In this document: one piece after another, positions 23,661-35,671 of the stretch
Layout of the letters: every line of letters starts with the position of its first letter
How positions within the stretch are numbered: the stretch's first letter is position 1
NCBI GenBank assembly: GCA_007258455.2
Contig: VDFB02193867.1
Span: 530,729,944 to 530,793,943 of the forward strand
Direction of reading: 5' to 3'
Source: Sequoia sempervirens
Taxonomy: Eukaryota; Streptophyta; Pinopsida; Cupressales; Cupressaceae
Length of the DNA: 64,000 bases
Notes under the pieces: generated by a model
Told to the model about the DNA's origin: nothing
The model's database searches: none
Seen by the model: the letters and a program-made list of their open reading frames with translations, nothing else
Made by a program: the position numbers and the translations under genes

Positions 23661-25400
23661 GGTTTGACGAAGAGGCTCAAATCCAGAGGAGGTTTTAAAA
23701 TTCATTCCTTCAGGGTTTTGGACCCTGATAGCTCCAAGTCCTTTATTTTCCCAACACTACATCTCTTATTGCTTCTTTGGATCTTGTTTCACTTTGAGAA
23801 GGTATACCTTGTTTGAGATATCCTCCCACATCAAGTTTTTATTTCTCTTTTTCTTTTCACGAATTCATGTCCATTCCTCATCTTGGGAAGAAGTGAGGGT
23901 TGATCCAGAGGTCAAAGAAGGAAAACCAAGGCTAAGAAGACATAGAGAGTCCACCATCCTAGAACAAGAGGCCTTTTATTCAAACAATAGAAGATACTTA
24001 CTCCCTTCCCAACCTTACAATTGATTATCCTCTACATGCTCTTTTGGGAGAGATTCATTCAAAGAGAGCTCCTTTAAATTCAACTTCTCAGATTTCTCTA
24101 TCATTTCCCCTTTCTCTAATTCTATGTCAATTGATGTGGATCTAACAAGTTTTCTTTATTAGGCATGCCAACAAGGAGCTCAACTAGAGACACTTCTATA
24201 TCTTTTTAAGTCAGAGTCTCCATGTGGACCTTGGAGGGAGAGGGGGCTTCTAGTTCCACCAAAAAATTAGTGGGTAATCCCTCTATACGAAGGGGGGAAG
24301 GATCATTTGGTTCCCCAAAATACCTACTGAGTTGGAGGGGACCATAAGGGAGGTAGTCGAGACCATAGAATCCTTAGCATTGTTAGCCATAACATGAACC
24401 TCATTCAAAGCCATGTGTGATATTTTGGTGGCTTTAAGTTTTTGAGAATCTTGTTTTTTGTAGTTATTACTCAGGTGGTCAAACTTGTTATAGATCTGAT
24501 AAAATATTCCCACATTCTCATACATAATAGGTTGCATCCAACACCCAAGCTTAGATTTTAAAATGATCTTGGAAGGAAGAATTTTGTTGATAGCAACATT
24601 GACACATTCTCACAAAAACCAATTTGGATTTTTGGATGGTAACTTTGTTGTCTGTCAACAACTAGCCAAAGGAGTTGGAAATGCTTTGGAACATATTGTA
24701 GCTATAGAGTTCAAGAGGAAAACTAGACATATAGATCTAGGTAGGAGAAAAAATTGTTAGATCCTTGACAGAGTTAAAACACAGTGTCCATTTACACAAG
24801 GAGATGAAGTTCTTGAAATTTTTCTAGAGCCCAAGGGCCCCTAGTTAGAATCTTCACCAGATCTTCCTTATTGAAAAATTTACATAAAAATAGGCCATGG
24901 ACTATAACACTTATGATGATGTTTCCTTTAAGTTTCTAGGTCAATAAGGCCCATATCCTAACTTGGTCAATATTGAGTCTAAAAGCACAAAACTTACCAA
25001 TAAGGAAATTATCCATTTTCACCAACATCACTTTGAGAAGATCATCAGGCGTATCTATCACAAGACCCTCATTTGAAATAAAGAGATGGGGGCCATAATG
25101 TGTATGGGGAAGAGGGGAATGTTGTCTGATAACTTTTTCCATAAAAGAAACAAGGTCCTCCCACTTGAAAAGAGAAGCAAAGATGCCCATATCCACATCT
25201 ATGCTAGAAATTGGGGAGACCAGAGGGCCCCCCCTAGAACTCTTACTAAGGGGATCATGTGTTGGAGCCCATAAAAAAAATTTAAAGGAAATAAAACAAT
25301 AAAGCACATGAAACCGATCACGTGGAAGTAGTAAGACACCGCTTCGTTCGAAGCAACAAAATGTGAACCAAACCATAAATTCAAAAACCTCCACATAGAT
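23661..25400 (-). pseudogene. LINE ORF1 remnant, copy A
   Basis: The minus strand carries a DUF4283-like block (24936-25180: FMEKVIRQHSPLP, then LVKMDNFLIGKFCAFRLNID), typical of ORF1 in plant L1 LINEs. Further on, at about 24537-24430, QPIMYENV precedes a segment spaced exactly like a CCHC zinc knuckle, but with Tyr in place of all three Cys (Y-x2-Y-x4-H-x4-Y). Stops and frameshifts break the rest. ORF1 precedes the endonuclease in the same direction, as in an intact L1. The matching second copy lies at 53806-55860. Confidence 0.65.
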
Positions 25401-26690
25401 TAAATTGTTACATGATGTTATATCTTAGAGATTATGTGATCCTATTTATTAATTTATATGATCATATATGTTCATATTGAATTCATCATTTATAGATTGA
25501 ATTTTCATATGATGCTATGCATATATATTCTCCGTGATTAAGTCTATGGGATTTAATATAAGATATATTATGTCTTAGATATTATATGTGATTAGGCATA
25601 TGATACATTATGTCTTAGAGATTCTAGATATGATTCTATATATTGATATTCAATTTATATGTTATCTTACATTTTTTACATTATGTTATGTCTTAGAGAC
25701 TGTAAATGATCTTATATATATTGGTATGTACAATCATATATATTTATATTGAATTCATCATTTATAGATTACATTGTTATATATGGTGTTAATTCTTTAA
25801 GAGATTTTGTATGAATTATTATATGAACTAAAATATAGGAAACATTATGTCTTTTGGATTTAGATATAAATTTATATATTAATATTCAATTTATAGGTTA
25901 TTCCTTAGAGATTGTATATGATCCTACATATGAATCCATAGGATAATATATTCATATTGAATTAATCATTTTTAGATTATATTATTACATAATGTTATGT
26001 TTTAGATATTTTGTATGAATGAGTATATGAACTTCAACAAATGTTTGATATATTATGTCTTCAAGGTTCTAGATATGATCTTATTTATTAACATTCAATT
26101 TATATGACATCTGCCATTATTACATGATAAGTATTAGATATTCTATATGATCGTATATATCATTATAAGACATTCATATTCAATTTATATGTTATCTTAC
26201 ATTGTTTACATGTTGTTATGTACTAGAGATTGTATTTAATCCTACATATTCATCTATAAGATCATATATTCTCATATCACATTCATCATTTATAGATTCC
26301 ATTGTTACATGATGTTATGTCTTAGATATTTTATATGATTTAGTATATTAGTTTCATTATAGAATACATTATGTATTAGAGATTTTACTTACAATTCTAT
26401 TTATTGATGTTCAACTTTTTATGTTATCTTACATTGTGCACATGATATTATGTCTTAGACATTCTATTTGATCTTGTACATTTATTTATAGGATCATATA
26501 TATTCTTATCAGACTCATCATTTATAGATTACATTGTTACATGATATGTCTTAGAGATTCTATATGATCGTATATTTATATTGCATCTACCATTTATAGA
26601 TTACATCGTTTCATTATGTGTCTCAAAGATTGTAGATATGATCCTATATGTTGACATTAATATTCAATTTATATGTTCACAACTAAATCA
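25395..26690. repeat. AT-rich degenerate repeat array
   Basis: Diverged copies of a module containing attcatcatttatagatt, acattgttacatgatgttatgtcttagagatt and tatgatcctata recur about every 200-330 bp. For example, the tcattta-like block occurs near 25489, 25752, 25960, 26286, 26514 and 26585. There is no ORF. The array begins where LINE copy A ends, and the first 170 bp of the same array follow LINE copy B. Confidence 0.7.
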
Positions 26691-28976
26691 CATAGGTAAA
26701 TGTTTATACTAATACTTTCAATTTATATGTTCACATGCTAAGTTACATATAGATAAATTCTCATATATTCATGCATTCAATTTATATATCCACATACTAA
26801 ATTACATATCCATTTATCAATAAACATCATATATATCCACATGTACTAGTAAGTTACATTTAGATATAAATGCCTATATCAATAAAAATATATATCAAAA
26901 TAAATACATTATGTGTAAGTCCAACTTGCAAATATATACATATAATATTTAGTGAGTGAAAAAGAGGGGAAGGGTAAAAATATAAGTATGAATTTCAAAT
27001 TTAAAACAAAAATTGTAATCATATTATTTTTCAACTTTTAGAGTGTTTGGTCTTTCGTTAGAAACTCACCATATCAATAGTCTTTTTCACCTCCTCTCAA
27101 TAAATTGTAAAAGATAATTATATAAGTATCCAGAAACATTGTAGCCTAGTTCCAAGAAGTAGTTGGATTTAAAAAATTTCGAATACTAAAGCATATAAAT
27201 TTTTAATATATATATATCTTAAAAGAATCAGAATTTATGTCCTTATAAATTGTAAGAGAGCAGAACTCATATTCTAATCACATGCGAATATTGGAATTTG
27301 GGACCTAATTTTTTGGTGAGACATGTCAGATTGGTCGAAGCTCTTATATGGGGGAAAACAATGCAGGAAACTTTCACAAGCAATGGCAATGTAAAACAAG
27401 AAAAATATTATGTGAATGGGGTTGATGAAAATCAGGCCGGTTGATCAACTGAGCTGGAAGCCTAACGAACTCACACTCGAATTACCAATAAAAAAAACTC
27501 TTTTTATAGTTTAATTATTTAAGTTGTGAAACCCATGACAATCCAGCTTGATAAAATCCCCCTTGTTTACAGTATAAAGGACTACTTTGAAAACTCCAAT
27601 TACCCAATGAATCAGTAATTCAATTACCAAATGGATCAGTACTAGTCCAATTACCCAATGAGTCAACATTCCAATTAACAAATGAATCTGGTAATCCAAT
27701 TACCAGTATAGGAGCTGCAATTGCCTATGTTATATAAATTTCTTAAATTGAAATTTGCTTTACTACATCCAATTTTCCACTTCTTATCTGTTTTCCCCAT
27801 TCAATAAATTGGTGTCACTAGCACTTCAAATCACTGTCTTATTTTTAATATTAGATTTGTATTGCTCGGGCCTCAGCCATTTTTTCAGAAGAGTTGAGTT
27901 TTCTCAGCAACTTTCTAGCCTTCTGCACTTCCTTCAGATTTAGAAGACCACCAAGTAAGTTTTTCATAGCTTTCAGTTTATTAAATTTCTCTTTTTCTTT
28001 TTTTCTTTTCTTTCTCCATACTTGGGATCAGCATGTTGACAGGGTTAAATGAACTAATACTTGCTGTTTAATTAAGTATTTGATTTAGATGATTGTTATT
28101 GTAGTGGCGTTTTTCTGTTCTAATCTCTACAAAGAATAGTTATAATGGAAATAAAATCTGTCCATATGTATTGATACACATCTAACCAATGGATTGATGT
28201 CTATGTTACCAAAATTTGCCCTTACCCATATAGACAGTTGCAGTGATTCCATACCACACCGGGGGAATTTTAGCCTAGTAATTTTATTCCGAGTTTTCAA
28301 CTGACATACAAACAAGAACCATTATGAAAGTGAAAACTATATCTAAATCCTGCAAAATGGGGTGTACACAACAGGAAACAGAAGATTATAAATTCTCATT
28401 CCTATTTATCTTTGCAAACTGATAAGGATTCCAAATAGCATAGTAAAAAGACATCAAGTCCTCATGGTATTATTGCCTGTGAAATACGGTAATAAGCCCA
28501 ATAGGCCATTCTTGAAACACCAAACTAAAATATCCAAATCGACAACAATTGCTGCAGTAGGAATCTCTTTAATTACTAGAAGTTGATAGGTTACAACAGG
28601 AAAGAAAACCCCAAAATCTGCATATCGACTGCAAAAATTCAAAAAAAAGGGCCAAATTGTAAGGTCTAAAGCGATAGCTCAAGGATGTCTAAAAATTCTT
28701 GTCATTTTATGAATCTATTTTTCTTTTGTGATCACAAATTATTTGTAAATATATAATCTTTGGAGTTGTGAATTGGATAGAGATAGATTTTTGAAAGTGT
28801 TCAAACCATTGTATAATGAATCTGATGGAATTACCGCAGCCACAAACTTCATGCAGCACATCCAGCACCATCTGGCTGCTTTTTTGTGGCATCCTTCGAG
28901 CACTCCTTGACTACAAACCACCTGCAAAACAAGTACTAAGATATTCATTCAGTACACCATTCAACACTAAGGCGTC
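26691..28976. other. Intergenic, no gene seen
   Basis: AT-rich DNA without a supportable gene. At 27590-27712 five imperfect copies of a phrase like ccaattacccaatgaatcagta, spaced 25-35 bp, form a short minisatellite. Small ORFs on both strands near 27755-28950 show no recognisable domain. Confidence 0.5.
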
Positions 28977-28981
28977 CTTTT

Positions 28982-29270
28982 TGAAGGCAAATAATGGTGA
29001 TCTGCTGATCACAAAACAAACAATATGCAAAAGCCCCAAATTGCCTTAATAAGATGAGAGGCAGGGCATCTATTATATAGAGATCCAGAAATACAAAAGA
29101 GTTATGGCACACAACCACAATGACCAATAACTCAACCATAATACTAAATGCAAAACAACAAAGTCAAGAAAAGCAACTACAATGTTTAATGAGCCCAATG
29201 GGCATTACAAATATGTCAAGAAAGGCTGCAACACATGTTGTAGACTAATATGTGCTGATAAATGCTGTCA
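28982..29270 (-). repeat. Copia 3' LTR
   Basis: 289 bp. On the minus strand it begins TGACAGCATTT and ends GCCTTCA (TG...CA), with a TATA-like tctatataat near 29070-29080 (read on the minus strand as ATTATATAGA, its complement). The outer end is bordered by CTTTT. Its U5 end contains a natural small hairpin, GTGATC-AGCA-GATCAC. Confidence 0.85.
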
Positions 29271-32200
29271 TTCTCCCCCATAATGACCATTGGGAAGAAC
29301 ATGAAGTAGATCTCGAAGTTTCTGGAACCTTTCACGAGCTAGAGACTTTGTGAAAATATCTGCTAGCTGATCTTCTGTACTACAGTACACAATCTCAATC
29401 AATCCCTGTTGAACCAACTCTCTGATGTAGTGGTGTTGAATCTCAATATGTTTGGTTCTACTATGAAACACTGGATTCTTAGTCATTTGTATAGCACTCT
29501 TGTTGTCACAATACAACAATGTAGGTCCAGTTTGTATCTGGTGCAAATCCTCCAATAGTCGTCTCAACCACACTGTTTGGCATGCTGCTGATGTTGCAGC
29601 TTTATACTCGGCCTCTGCTGTAGAAAGTGAGACAGTTGGTTGTTTCTTGGACTTCCAAGAGAAAACTGCAGAACCAAGACTAAAAGTATAACCAGAAGTA
29701 GACTTTCGGTCATCTGTGGAGCCTGCCCAATTTGAATCTGTATAACCAACCAACTTGCTATCCTCTGAATACTGAAATTTGAGTCCATAACTCAATGTCC
29801 CTTTGACATATCTAAGAATCCTCTTAGCTGCATTCCAATGTGTTTGCTTAGGTTCTGACATGAACCTAGATACCAAGCTCACTGCATAAGTGATATCTGG
29901 TCGAGTAGTAGTTAAGTAGATCAAACTACCAATCAACTGTCTATATAGAGTAGGGTCCACTAGATCTGACACATCTAAGCTAGACAATTTAAGTCCAACT
30001 TCAATAGGTGTTGCAACTGGTTCACAACTATTCATCTGAAATTTCTGTAGGATGTCTGAAGCATATTTTTTCTGAGACATGAATATTTCATCTTTGTTTT
30101 GCCATACTTCTATACCAAGAAAATAGTGCATCTGTCCCAAATCTGTCATCTCAAATTTAGCAACCATAGCCGCTCTAAACTCTGCAAATAAAGCTGGATT
30201 GTTCCCAGTGTAGATAAGATCATCAACATAGAGAACTAAGATACAAATATCCTTATCTGAGCTCCTAATATAAAGGTTTGGATCTGATTGACTTCTTAAG
30301 AAACCTTTCTGCTGTAGGTATGAGTCTATCCTTGAATACCATGCTCTTGGTGCTTGCTTAAGACCATACAAGGCCTTCTTTAATCTGTAAACATAATGCT
30401 CTTTAGAGGTTATTTCAAAACCTCTAGGTTGAGAAACATACACTTCCTCATCAATATATCCGTTCAAAAAAGCACTCTTTACATCCATTTGATAAACTAT
30501 CCAACTCTGTTGAGCTGCCAAAGCCAAAACCAATTTGATAGTATCCATGCGTGCTACAGGTGCAAATGTTTCAGTGTAATCAATACCTTCCTGTTGAGTG
30601 TATCCTTTGGCTACCAATCTAGCCTTATGCTTATCAATGCTTCCATCAGATTTATATTTAGTTTTATACACCCATCTTGTACCGACAATTTCCTTACCAG
30701 GAGGTAGCTGAACCAAATCCCATGTGTCGTTCCTTTCAATTGTTTCTATCTCACTATGCATTGCTTCAACCCATTCTTCTTTTTCTTGAGCTTGTTCAAA
30801 TGTTTGTGGTTCATTACTTTCCATGATTTGAGTCATCAAAGCATAATTCACTTTTTCTTGTGATCTTGTTGTCATTTTCTCAAAATTTGAATCCAACATA
30901 AGAGTTGATGGATGATTCTTTTCTGTTCTTCTTTGATATTTTTGATACCTTCTTGCTCCTATACTAGAAGACTCGGGCTCATTTTCTTCTTCTTCTCCTT
31001 CTTCAACTTCATCAATCATTATCTCTTTTCCCTTTGTTTCATTTTCCTTGCTATATTCTGCTGCTTCATTGAATACCACATCTCTACTTATAACAAGCTT
31101 CTTTCCTATTGGGTCATACAATCTATATGCTTTATTTTCGGATCCATACCCAATAAAAATACATTTTAGGCCTTTATCATCTAACTTAGACCTTTTTTCT
31201 TTTGGTATGTGTGCATAACCAACACAACCAAATACTCTCAAGTGATTAACACTTGGCTTTACCCCAGACCATGCTTGTTCAGGAGTCATTCCTTTAACTG
31301 CTTTTGTAGGACTTCTATTAAGAAGATACACTGTTGTGCATACTGCTTCTGCCCAATAACTTTTATCTAAATTCTTCTCTTTCATCATGCTCCTTGCCAT
31401 TTCAACAATTGTCCTATTCTTCCTTTCAGCAACTCCATTTTGTTGTGGAGTGTAGGAAGTAGTGAACTCTCTCTTGATTCCATGATTTTTGCAAAAATCT
31501 AGAAACTGATTTGATTTGTATTCACCTCCATTGTCTGACCTTATCACTTTGATGTACTTACCACTTTGTTTCTCAACCAACTTCTTGAATTCTACAAATT
31601 TTTCAAACACTTCTGATTTTGAAACTAAACAATATACCCAAGTTTTTCTTGAGTAATCATCAATGAAGGTGAGAAAATACTTAGATTTATTCAAAGAAGG
31701 TGTTTCCATAGGACCACACAAATTCGTATGGATTATCTCAAGATGCTGCTTAGCTCTACTGGATTTACCAATTGGAAAGCTAACTCTGTGTTGTTTGCCG
31801 ACAACACATTCTTCACACACTTCTTTTGTATTTTCAATGAAAGGTAGACCTTCAACCATTTTGAATCTCTTGAGTAAGATTAACCCACTAAAACTGAGGT
31901 GACCATATCTTTGGTGCCAAATTTTACTTTCATTCATTTCACTAGACCTCAATGCTTGGTTTCCATGAGTGAAATGAAGAGGAAACATCCTATCATCTGT
32001 CATCCTTGCTCTTGCAACAACTGAATTTCTTTGTAACTTGTCTCTTATTATGCACTCATTCTTATCAAAAGTCACTTGATAATTTTGTTCTAGCATTTGT
32101 CCAACAGACAACAAATTCTTTTTTAGTGCTGGGACCAATAGTGTTTCATTGATATGTTTAACTTCACCATATTCTGTGGTAACTGCAATTGTACCTTTTC

Positions 32201-32318
32201 CTTTGCTTCCATGAGATTGATTATCTCCTAGTACTACTGTACTTTGATGTTTCTCTTCCAAATTAACAAATAAATGCTCATTAGATGTCATATGTGAAGA
32301 ACATCCAGAATCAATATA
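29268..32318 (-). CDS. Copia pol: protease, integrase, RT, RNase H
   Basis: The frame is open for 1016 codons after an in-frame TGA (32319-32321) that separates it from gag. The protease motif DSG opens it. Numbering from the first Met (32291): the integrase zinc finger is H126/H131/C159/C162. The catalytic triad should be D-D-E, but position 190 is Asn (HTNLCG, codon at 31722-31724); D253 and E289 are present. Reverse transcriptase carries QMDVKSAF (D603) and YVDD (688-691). RNase H has D852, E893 and D929, and the ADIFTK motif follows. Length and order match a full copia pol. The enzyme would copy the RNA inside gag particles and integrate the cDNA; the Asn in the integrase active site is expected to abolish integration. 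It is part of the same polyprotein frame as gag. Confidence 0.9.
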   Translation of the reverse strand, partial: YIDSGCSSHMTSNEHLFVNLEEKHQSTVVLGDNQSHGSKGKGTIAVTTEYGEVKHINETLLVPALKKNLLSVGQMLEQNYQVTFDKNECIIRDKLQRNSVVARARMTDDRMFPLHFTHGNQALRSSEMNESKIWHQRYGHLSFSGLILLKRFKMVEGLPFIENTKEVCEECVVGKQHRVSFPIGKSSRAKQHLEIIHTNLCGPMETPSLNKSKYFLTFIDDYSRKTWVYCLVSKSEVFEKFVEFKKLVEKQSGKYIKVIRSDNGGEYKSNQFLDFCKNHGIKREFTTSYTPQQNGVAERKNRTIVEMARSMMKEKNLDKSYWAEAVCTTVYLLNRSPTKAVKGMTPEQAWSGVKPSVNHLRVFGCVGYAHIPKEKRSKLDDKGLKCIFIGYGSENKAYRLYDPIGKKLVISRDVVFNEAAEYSKENETKGKEIMIDEVEEGEEEENEPESSSIGARRYQKYQRRTEKNHPSTLMLDSNFEKMTTRSQEKVNYALMTQIMESNEPQTFEQAQEKEEWVEAMHSEIETIERNDTWDLVQLPPGKEIVGTRWVYKTKYKSDGSIDKHKARLVAKGYTQQEGIDYTETFAPVARMDTIKLVLALAAQQSWIVYQMDVKSAFLNGYIDEEVYVSQPRGFEITSKEHYVYRLKKALYGLKQAPRAWYSRIDSYLQQKGFLRSQSDPNLYIRSSDKDICILVLYVDDLIYTGNNPALFAEFRAAMVAKFEMTDLGQMHYFLGIEVWQNKDEIFMSQKKYASDILQKFQMNSCEPVATPIEVGLKLSSLDVSDLVDPTLYRQLIGSLIYLTTTRPDITYAVSLVSRFMSEPKQTHWNAAKRILRYVKGTLSYGLKFQYSEDSKLVGYTDSNWAGSTDDRKSTSGYTFSLGSAVFSWKSKKQPTVSLSTAEAEYKAATSAACQTVWLRRLLEDLHQIQTGPTLLYCDNKSAIQMTKNPVFHSRTKHIEIQHHYIRELVQQGLIEIVYCSTEDQLADIFTKSLARERFQKLRDLLHVLPNGHYGGE
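29271..29282 (-). other. Copia polypurine tract
   Basis: The minus strand reads ATGGGGGAGAA immediately before the LTR start TGACAG. The stop codon of pol (TGA) is formed by the first three bases of the LTR, so coding sequence runs through the polypurine tract. Confidence 0.85.
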
Positions 32319-33389
32319 TCAAATATTATTTTCATTGGCATTTGCATTAAAGCAAGACATAAACAAATTTTGTTTATTTTCAACAATACTATGAGCATTT
32401 CTTTTTTCTGTTTCACCTTGTTTACTCCAACAGTCTGATGCATAGTGTCCAAACTTGTTGCAATGAAAGCATTGAACATTCTTTTTATCATAGTCTCCCC
32501 CATTGTTTCTACCTCTTCCTCTTCCAGTACCTCTGAAGTTGCTACTTCTTCCTCTAAAATTATTACCTCTTCCTCTAAAGTTATTGGATTCACCTTTGTA
32601 TTCATTTTTATTTTGATTTCTAAAAACTGTGTTTCTTTTTCCTCTTATGCTTGCTTTAGAGGAAAATGCTTGTTCTAGACTTTCTTCATTACTTTTCATC
32701 CTTTCTTCAGCAGTTAACAATATTCCACTTAGTTCATCTATTTGCATAGTTGTGAGATCTTTGGAAATCTCAATTGTAGAAACCACACCATCAAATTTAG
32801 AAATCAAACTCCTTAGAATTTTCTCAATGACATGCTTGTCATCTACATCTTCCCCTAAAACTTTCATTTGACTTACTAGACCTTCTACCTTTGTTAGAAA
32901 TTCATTCACAGATTCACTAGTAGTCATCTTTACGTTCTCAAAATTTTTCCTCATTGTCTGTAATTTTGCAGTTTGCGCACCTTGATATGCATTATTCAAT
33001 ATTTTCCATGCTTGCTGAGAATGAATAGCACCACTTATTCTAGGAAAGATTGCTTGATTAATTGCACCTTGAATCAGAAATAGGGCTTCATTATCCTTCT
33101 TTATACTTGCTTTGTATTCTCTTTTCTGTTGATCATTTAATGCATTAAATGCAGTTGTATCTAGTTCTACATACCCTACTTGTACAATTTCCCACAAATC
33201 TTTAGATTTGAGTAAGGTTTGCATCCTAGTACACCAATATGTAAAGTTGTCTCCTTCAAATACGGGAATTAACATGTTAGACATAACATTTCCTGCCATG
33301 TTTGCCATAAAAATGTGCACAATGACCCAAAAGTTCAACACAAGTTTCAGAGAGATCTTTGCAAATAGATACTCCCCTTGTCCTTTCAA
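32319..33389 (-). CDS. Copia gag, ending in a premature stop
   Basis: Capsid/nucleocapsid region of about 330 residues. The open frame begins at 33389, but the likely start is one of the clustered Met codons at 33308-33275, just before the conserved IPVFEGDNFTYW. A UBN2/gag helical domain follows (YQGAQTAKLQTMRKNF, FENVKMTTSESVNEFL). After it come Arg/Gly repeats (NNFRGRG), then a CCHC zinc knuckle (CFHCNKFGHYASDC) that would bind genomic RNA. The frame ends at a TGA (32319-32321) one codon before YIDSG of the protease. The pol frame is identical beyond it, so this is a single nonsense change in a gag-pol fusion rather than a natural gene end. Confidence 0.88.
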   Translation of the reverse strand: MKGQGEYLFAKISLKLVLNFWVIVHIFMANMAGNVMSNMLIPVFEGDNFTYWCTRMQTLLKSKDLWEIVQVGYVELDTTAFNALNDQQKREYKASIKKDNEALFLIQGAINQAIFPRISGAIHSQQAWKILNNAYQGAQTAKLQTMRKNFENVKMTTSESVNEFLTKVEGLVSQMKVLGEDVDDKHVIEKILRSLISKFDGVVSTIEISKDLTTMQIDELSGILLTAEERMKSNEESLEQAFSSKASIRGKRNTVFRNQNKNEYKGESNNFRGRGNNFRGRSSNFRGTGRGRGRNNGGDYDKKNVQCFHCNKFGHYASDCWSKQGETEKRNAHSIVENKQNLFMSCFNANANENNI

Positions 33390-34206
33390 ATAGGACCCAC
33401 ACGCAAAATATTTTTATATTGTATTGATTTTTGGAGATTAAGTGTCGGTTGCAACCGATAATGCACTTAATTACACAATATTCACTTACAAAAAAAAAAA
33501 ACAACACTTCGATAACCCTCTAAGAAAATTCTTAGTCTTCAATACATCATTTTTCTTTTCAAATAAATACCAAGGCAGATCTCAAAATAAAATATTAAAG
33601 CTCAAATCATACTCTAAAAAATAACTTTTTCTTAATTATTCCCTTTTCTAATATTTCCTTAAATAAGAACTTACGTGGCCTTATAAGGATTAAGGCTTTT
33701 AAATTCTTCCTAGCATAGATTATAAGGAAGGAGGGCAAGTACTATGGTTTGTTTAAAACAAAAAACATGAAGACTTTCACATACAAATAAAATCTTTACT
33801 GCCTAAAGACCTTTTGGACTTTTTGCGTAGAAATCCAAAAAGAATGAAACTTTCATACGTAACTTCCTCTTCCTGTTGCGCTCTGCACATGGGGCAACTT
33901 CATTGTCTTCTATGCACTGTACGCCTCTTCGCTACAGCAATTTCTTTTTTTCAACTTTCAAAACAGTCGCCTCCTTGCAGCTGGAATCAACAACTCTATC
34001 CACAATTTGGGTGCCTCCTCACAACCTGTAGGCAACACAAAAACAGCAAAACACAAACACAGCGGCTTCCTTTGACTGTGATTTTCAATCAGCACTTTCT
34101 GAACTTCAGTCCAGCGAACTACAGCTAATGACTTCAACTCCAACACAGATAATCTACACTCCGATCTCTTCTGGATCTCCTGCAATGACTGGTGGATTTC
34201 TTTGAG
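33390..34206 (-). other. Copia untranslated leader
   Basis: About 0.8 kb between the primer-binding site and gag with no conserved ORF on the sense strand. Leaders of this size are usual in plant copia elements and hold packaging signals, but I can point to no specific motif. Confidence 0.6.
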
Positions 34207-34221
34207 CTGGCTCTGATACCA
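34207..34221 (-). other. Copia primer-binding site (initiator Met tRNA)
   Basis: The minus strand reads TGGTATCAGAGCCAG two bases after the LTR-derived end. This is the classical copia site complementary to the 3' end of initiator methionine tRNA. Confidence 0.9.
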
Positions 34222-34223
34222 GA

Positions 34224-34269
34224 TGAAGGCAAATAATGGTGATCAGCAGATCACCATTATTTGCCTTCA
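34224..34269. repeat. 46-bp perfect palindrome in place of copia 5' LTR
   Basis: Two 21-bp arms (TGAAGGCAAATAATGG plus TGATC, and its exact complement) flank the loop AGCA at 34245-34248. The inner arm equals the U5 end of the 289-bp LTR, adjacent to the primer-binding site. The outer arm is the same U5 end inverted, abutting the target duplication CTTTT. U3, R and most of U5 are absent. The loop is the reverse complement of the TGCT found at the same place in the intact LTR, so the outer inverted copy extends through the loop. Confidence 0.92.
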
Positions 34270-34274
34270 CTTTT

Positions 34275-35392
34275 ACGAAGATTTAAACGTTGATCTTCAT
34301 TTTTAACGGTCCAACCAATTGACATCACAATTATTATCTCTATATTTTTCCTTTTCCTTGCATTTCCATATTTTTTCTTCCTTAGGAAGCATCCTGGTAT
34401 CTAATAGTGTTAATCTTTAAATCAGCTCAAAGGACAAGAAATGTCGATACAGAATTGGTGGATTTTGCAAGATTGAAAATTCAAGATTACAACTTTCGAT
34501 CTGAGCAATGAAAGGATCATTGTCTCAGATCATTGTCTGGATAAACTAGGCATCCGATAACTTTTTATGTAGTAAACCTGGTTAAAGGAGGTTTATAGAC
34601 AATGGTGATAGGAAGCATATAAAGATCTTTGAATCTAGGAGACATCTATCCTTATGAAAGTACTCACATTATATCTTTTTATTTTTAACACAATATACTT
34701 TCTTTTAACTTATTGCGATAAACTTTGATTTCAATCCTATTATTTTTTATAGTTATTTATAAATTTTTAATAATTATTTTATTTTATTTCAATTTCATAG
34801 TCTAACAAAATGTTTGTATCCATGATTTTATTTAAACAGTTACTTCACCTTTTAGAAACCGAAACCCCTTTTCTCTTATATTTCTCTATTTTTTAACCCT
34901 CTTGCCTCTTATATTTCTCTATTTTTTTTCACTTTCTAGCAAGATGCCTGCATCCTTTATATATTACAATAGCGAATTAAAATAGACTAATTAAGTCTAT
35001 TTTTTTTTACACCCAAGACCTTCAAATACTGTTCCACTTGGTTTCTAGACTTGGGAATTCCAGTTTCAATAATTTTACCATTCCCACCTTTGATTTTCGG
35101 GAAAAGATTGAGTCAAAATTTTATTTCTTTGCTCCAAATGTGCCACGCATTGTCGTGCAGAGACATCAGGAACAGTGGTGGATATTTTGTGTGTTTATTA
35201 TTTTACCTGCCCACTGAGTATGATATTGCAGGAATGGGTGTGACAGTGTTAGAAAAAGCATACGAGGTTGATATTCCTGTCATTGTAAATTGTTCATTGA
35301 AAATAATTTTAGGGTTTTTTCTCAAAGCTCGGATATGTTTATAGGAAAGTTTATGATAAATAGTGGGTATTAGGTATGGAGGATGTAGGTAG
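34275..35392. other. Intergenic, no gene seen
   Basis: AT-rich DNA between the copia element and the SINE. A 97-codon plus-strand ORF at 35051-35344 has no domain I recognise and no supporting signals. Confidence 0.45.
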
Positions 35393-35623
35393 AAAATAGT
35401 TGGTATGTTGTGGTATTGTACAAAATTGTTTTGGGATTTGATCTTATGATTTGTTAATATGTATTGAAATTATTTAATCAATATGGGGTGGGGGGCCTAG
35501 TTCAATTGGCTAAAGTGTCCGCAAGAGGTCACTAGGTCTAATCTCCCCCCAAACCTATGGTACCGGAGGGTGTGTCGCACCACTGGTCATGTGAAAAAAG
35601 TTTACCAGTTGCATTGCAGTTTA

Positions 35624-35671
<48 letters not shown>

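Larger units (their letters stand above)
28977..34274 (-). mobile_element. Near-complete Ty1/copia retrotransposon
   Basis: The 5-bp duplication CTTTT lies at 28977-28981 and 34270-34274. In sense (minus) order the parts are: an aberrant 46-bp 5' terminus (34224-34269), a primer-binding site (34207-34221), a leader of about 0.8 kb, gag, protease, integrase, reverse transcriptase and RNase H in one frame, a polypurine tract, and a normal 289-bp 3' LTR (28982-29270). Gene order with integrase before reverse transcriptase defines copia. One nonsense codon and one catalytic substitution are visible. The 5' LTR lacks U3 and R, so the copy has no normal promoter and cannot be self-propagating. Confidence 0.92.

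Noticed and set aside
35051..35344. 97-codon plus-strand ORF upstream of the SINE
   Set aside because: It has no recognisable domain, start context or splice partners, and sits in AT-rich intergenic DNA.
35491..35545. Possible true tRNA gene
   Set aside because: A- and B-box-like words are present, but the sequence cannot fold into a full cloverleaf with a CCA-side acceptor stem. Flanking direct repeats favour a SINE.
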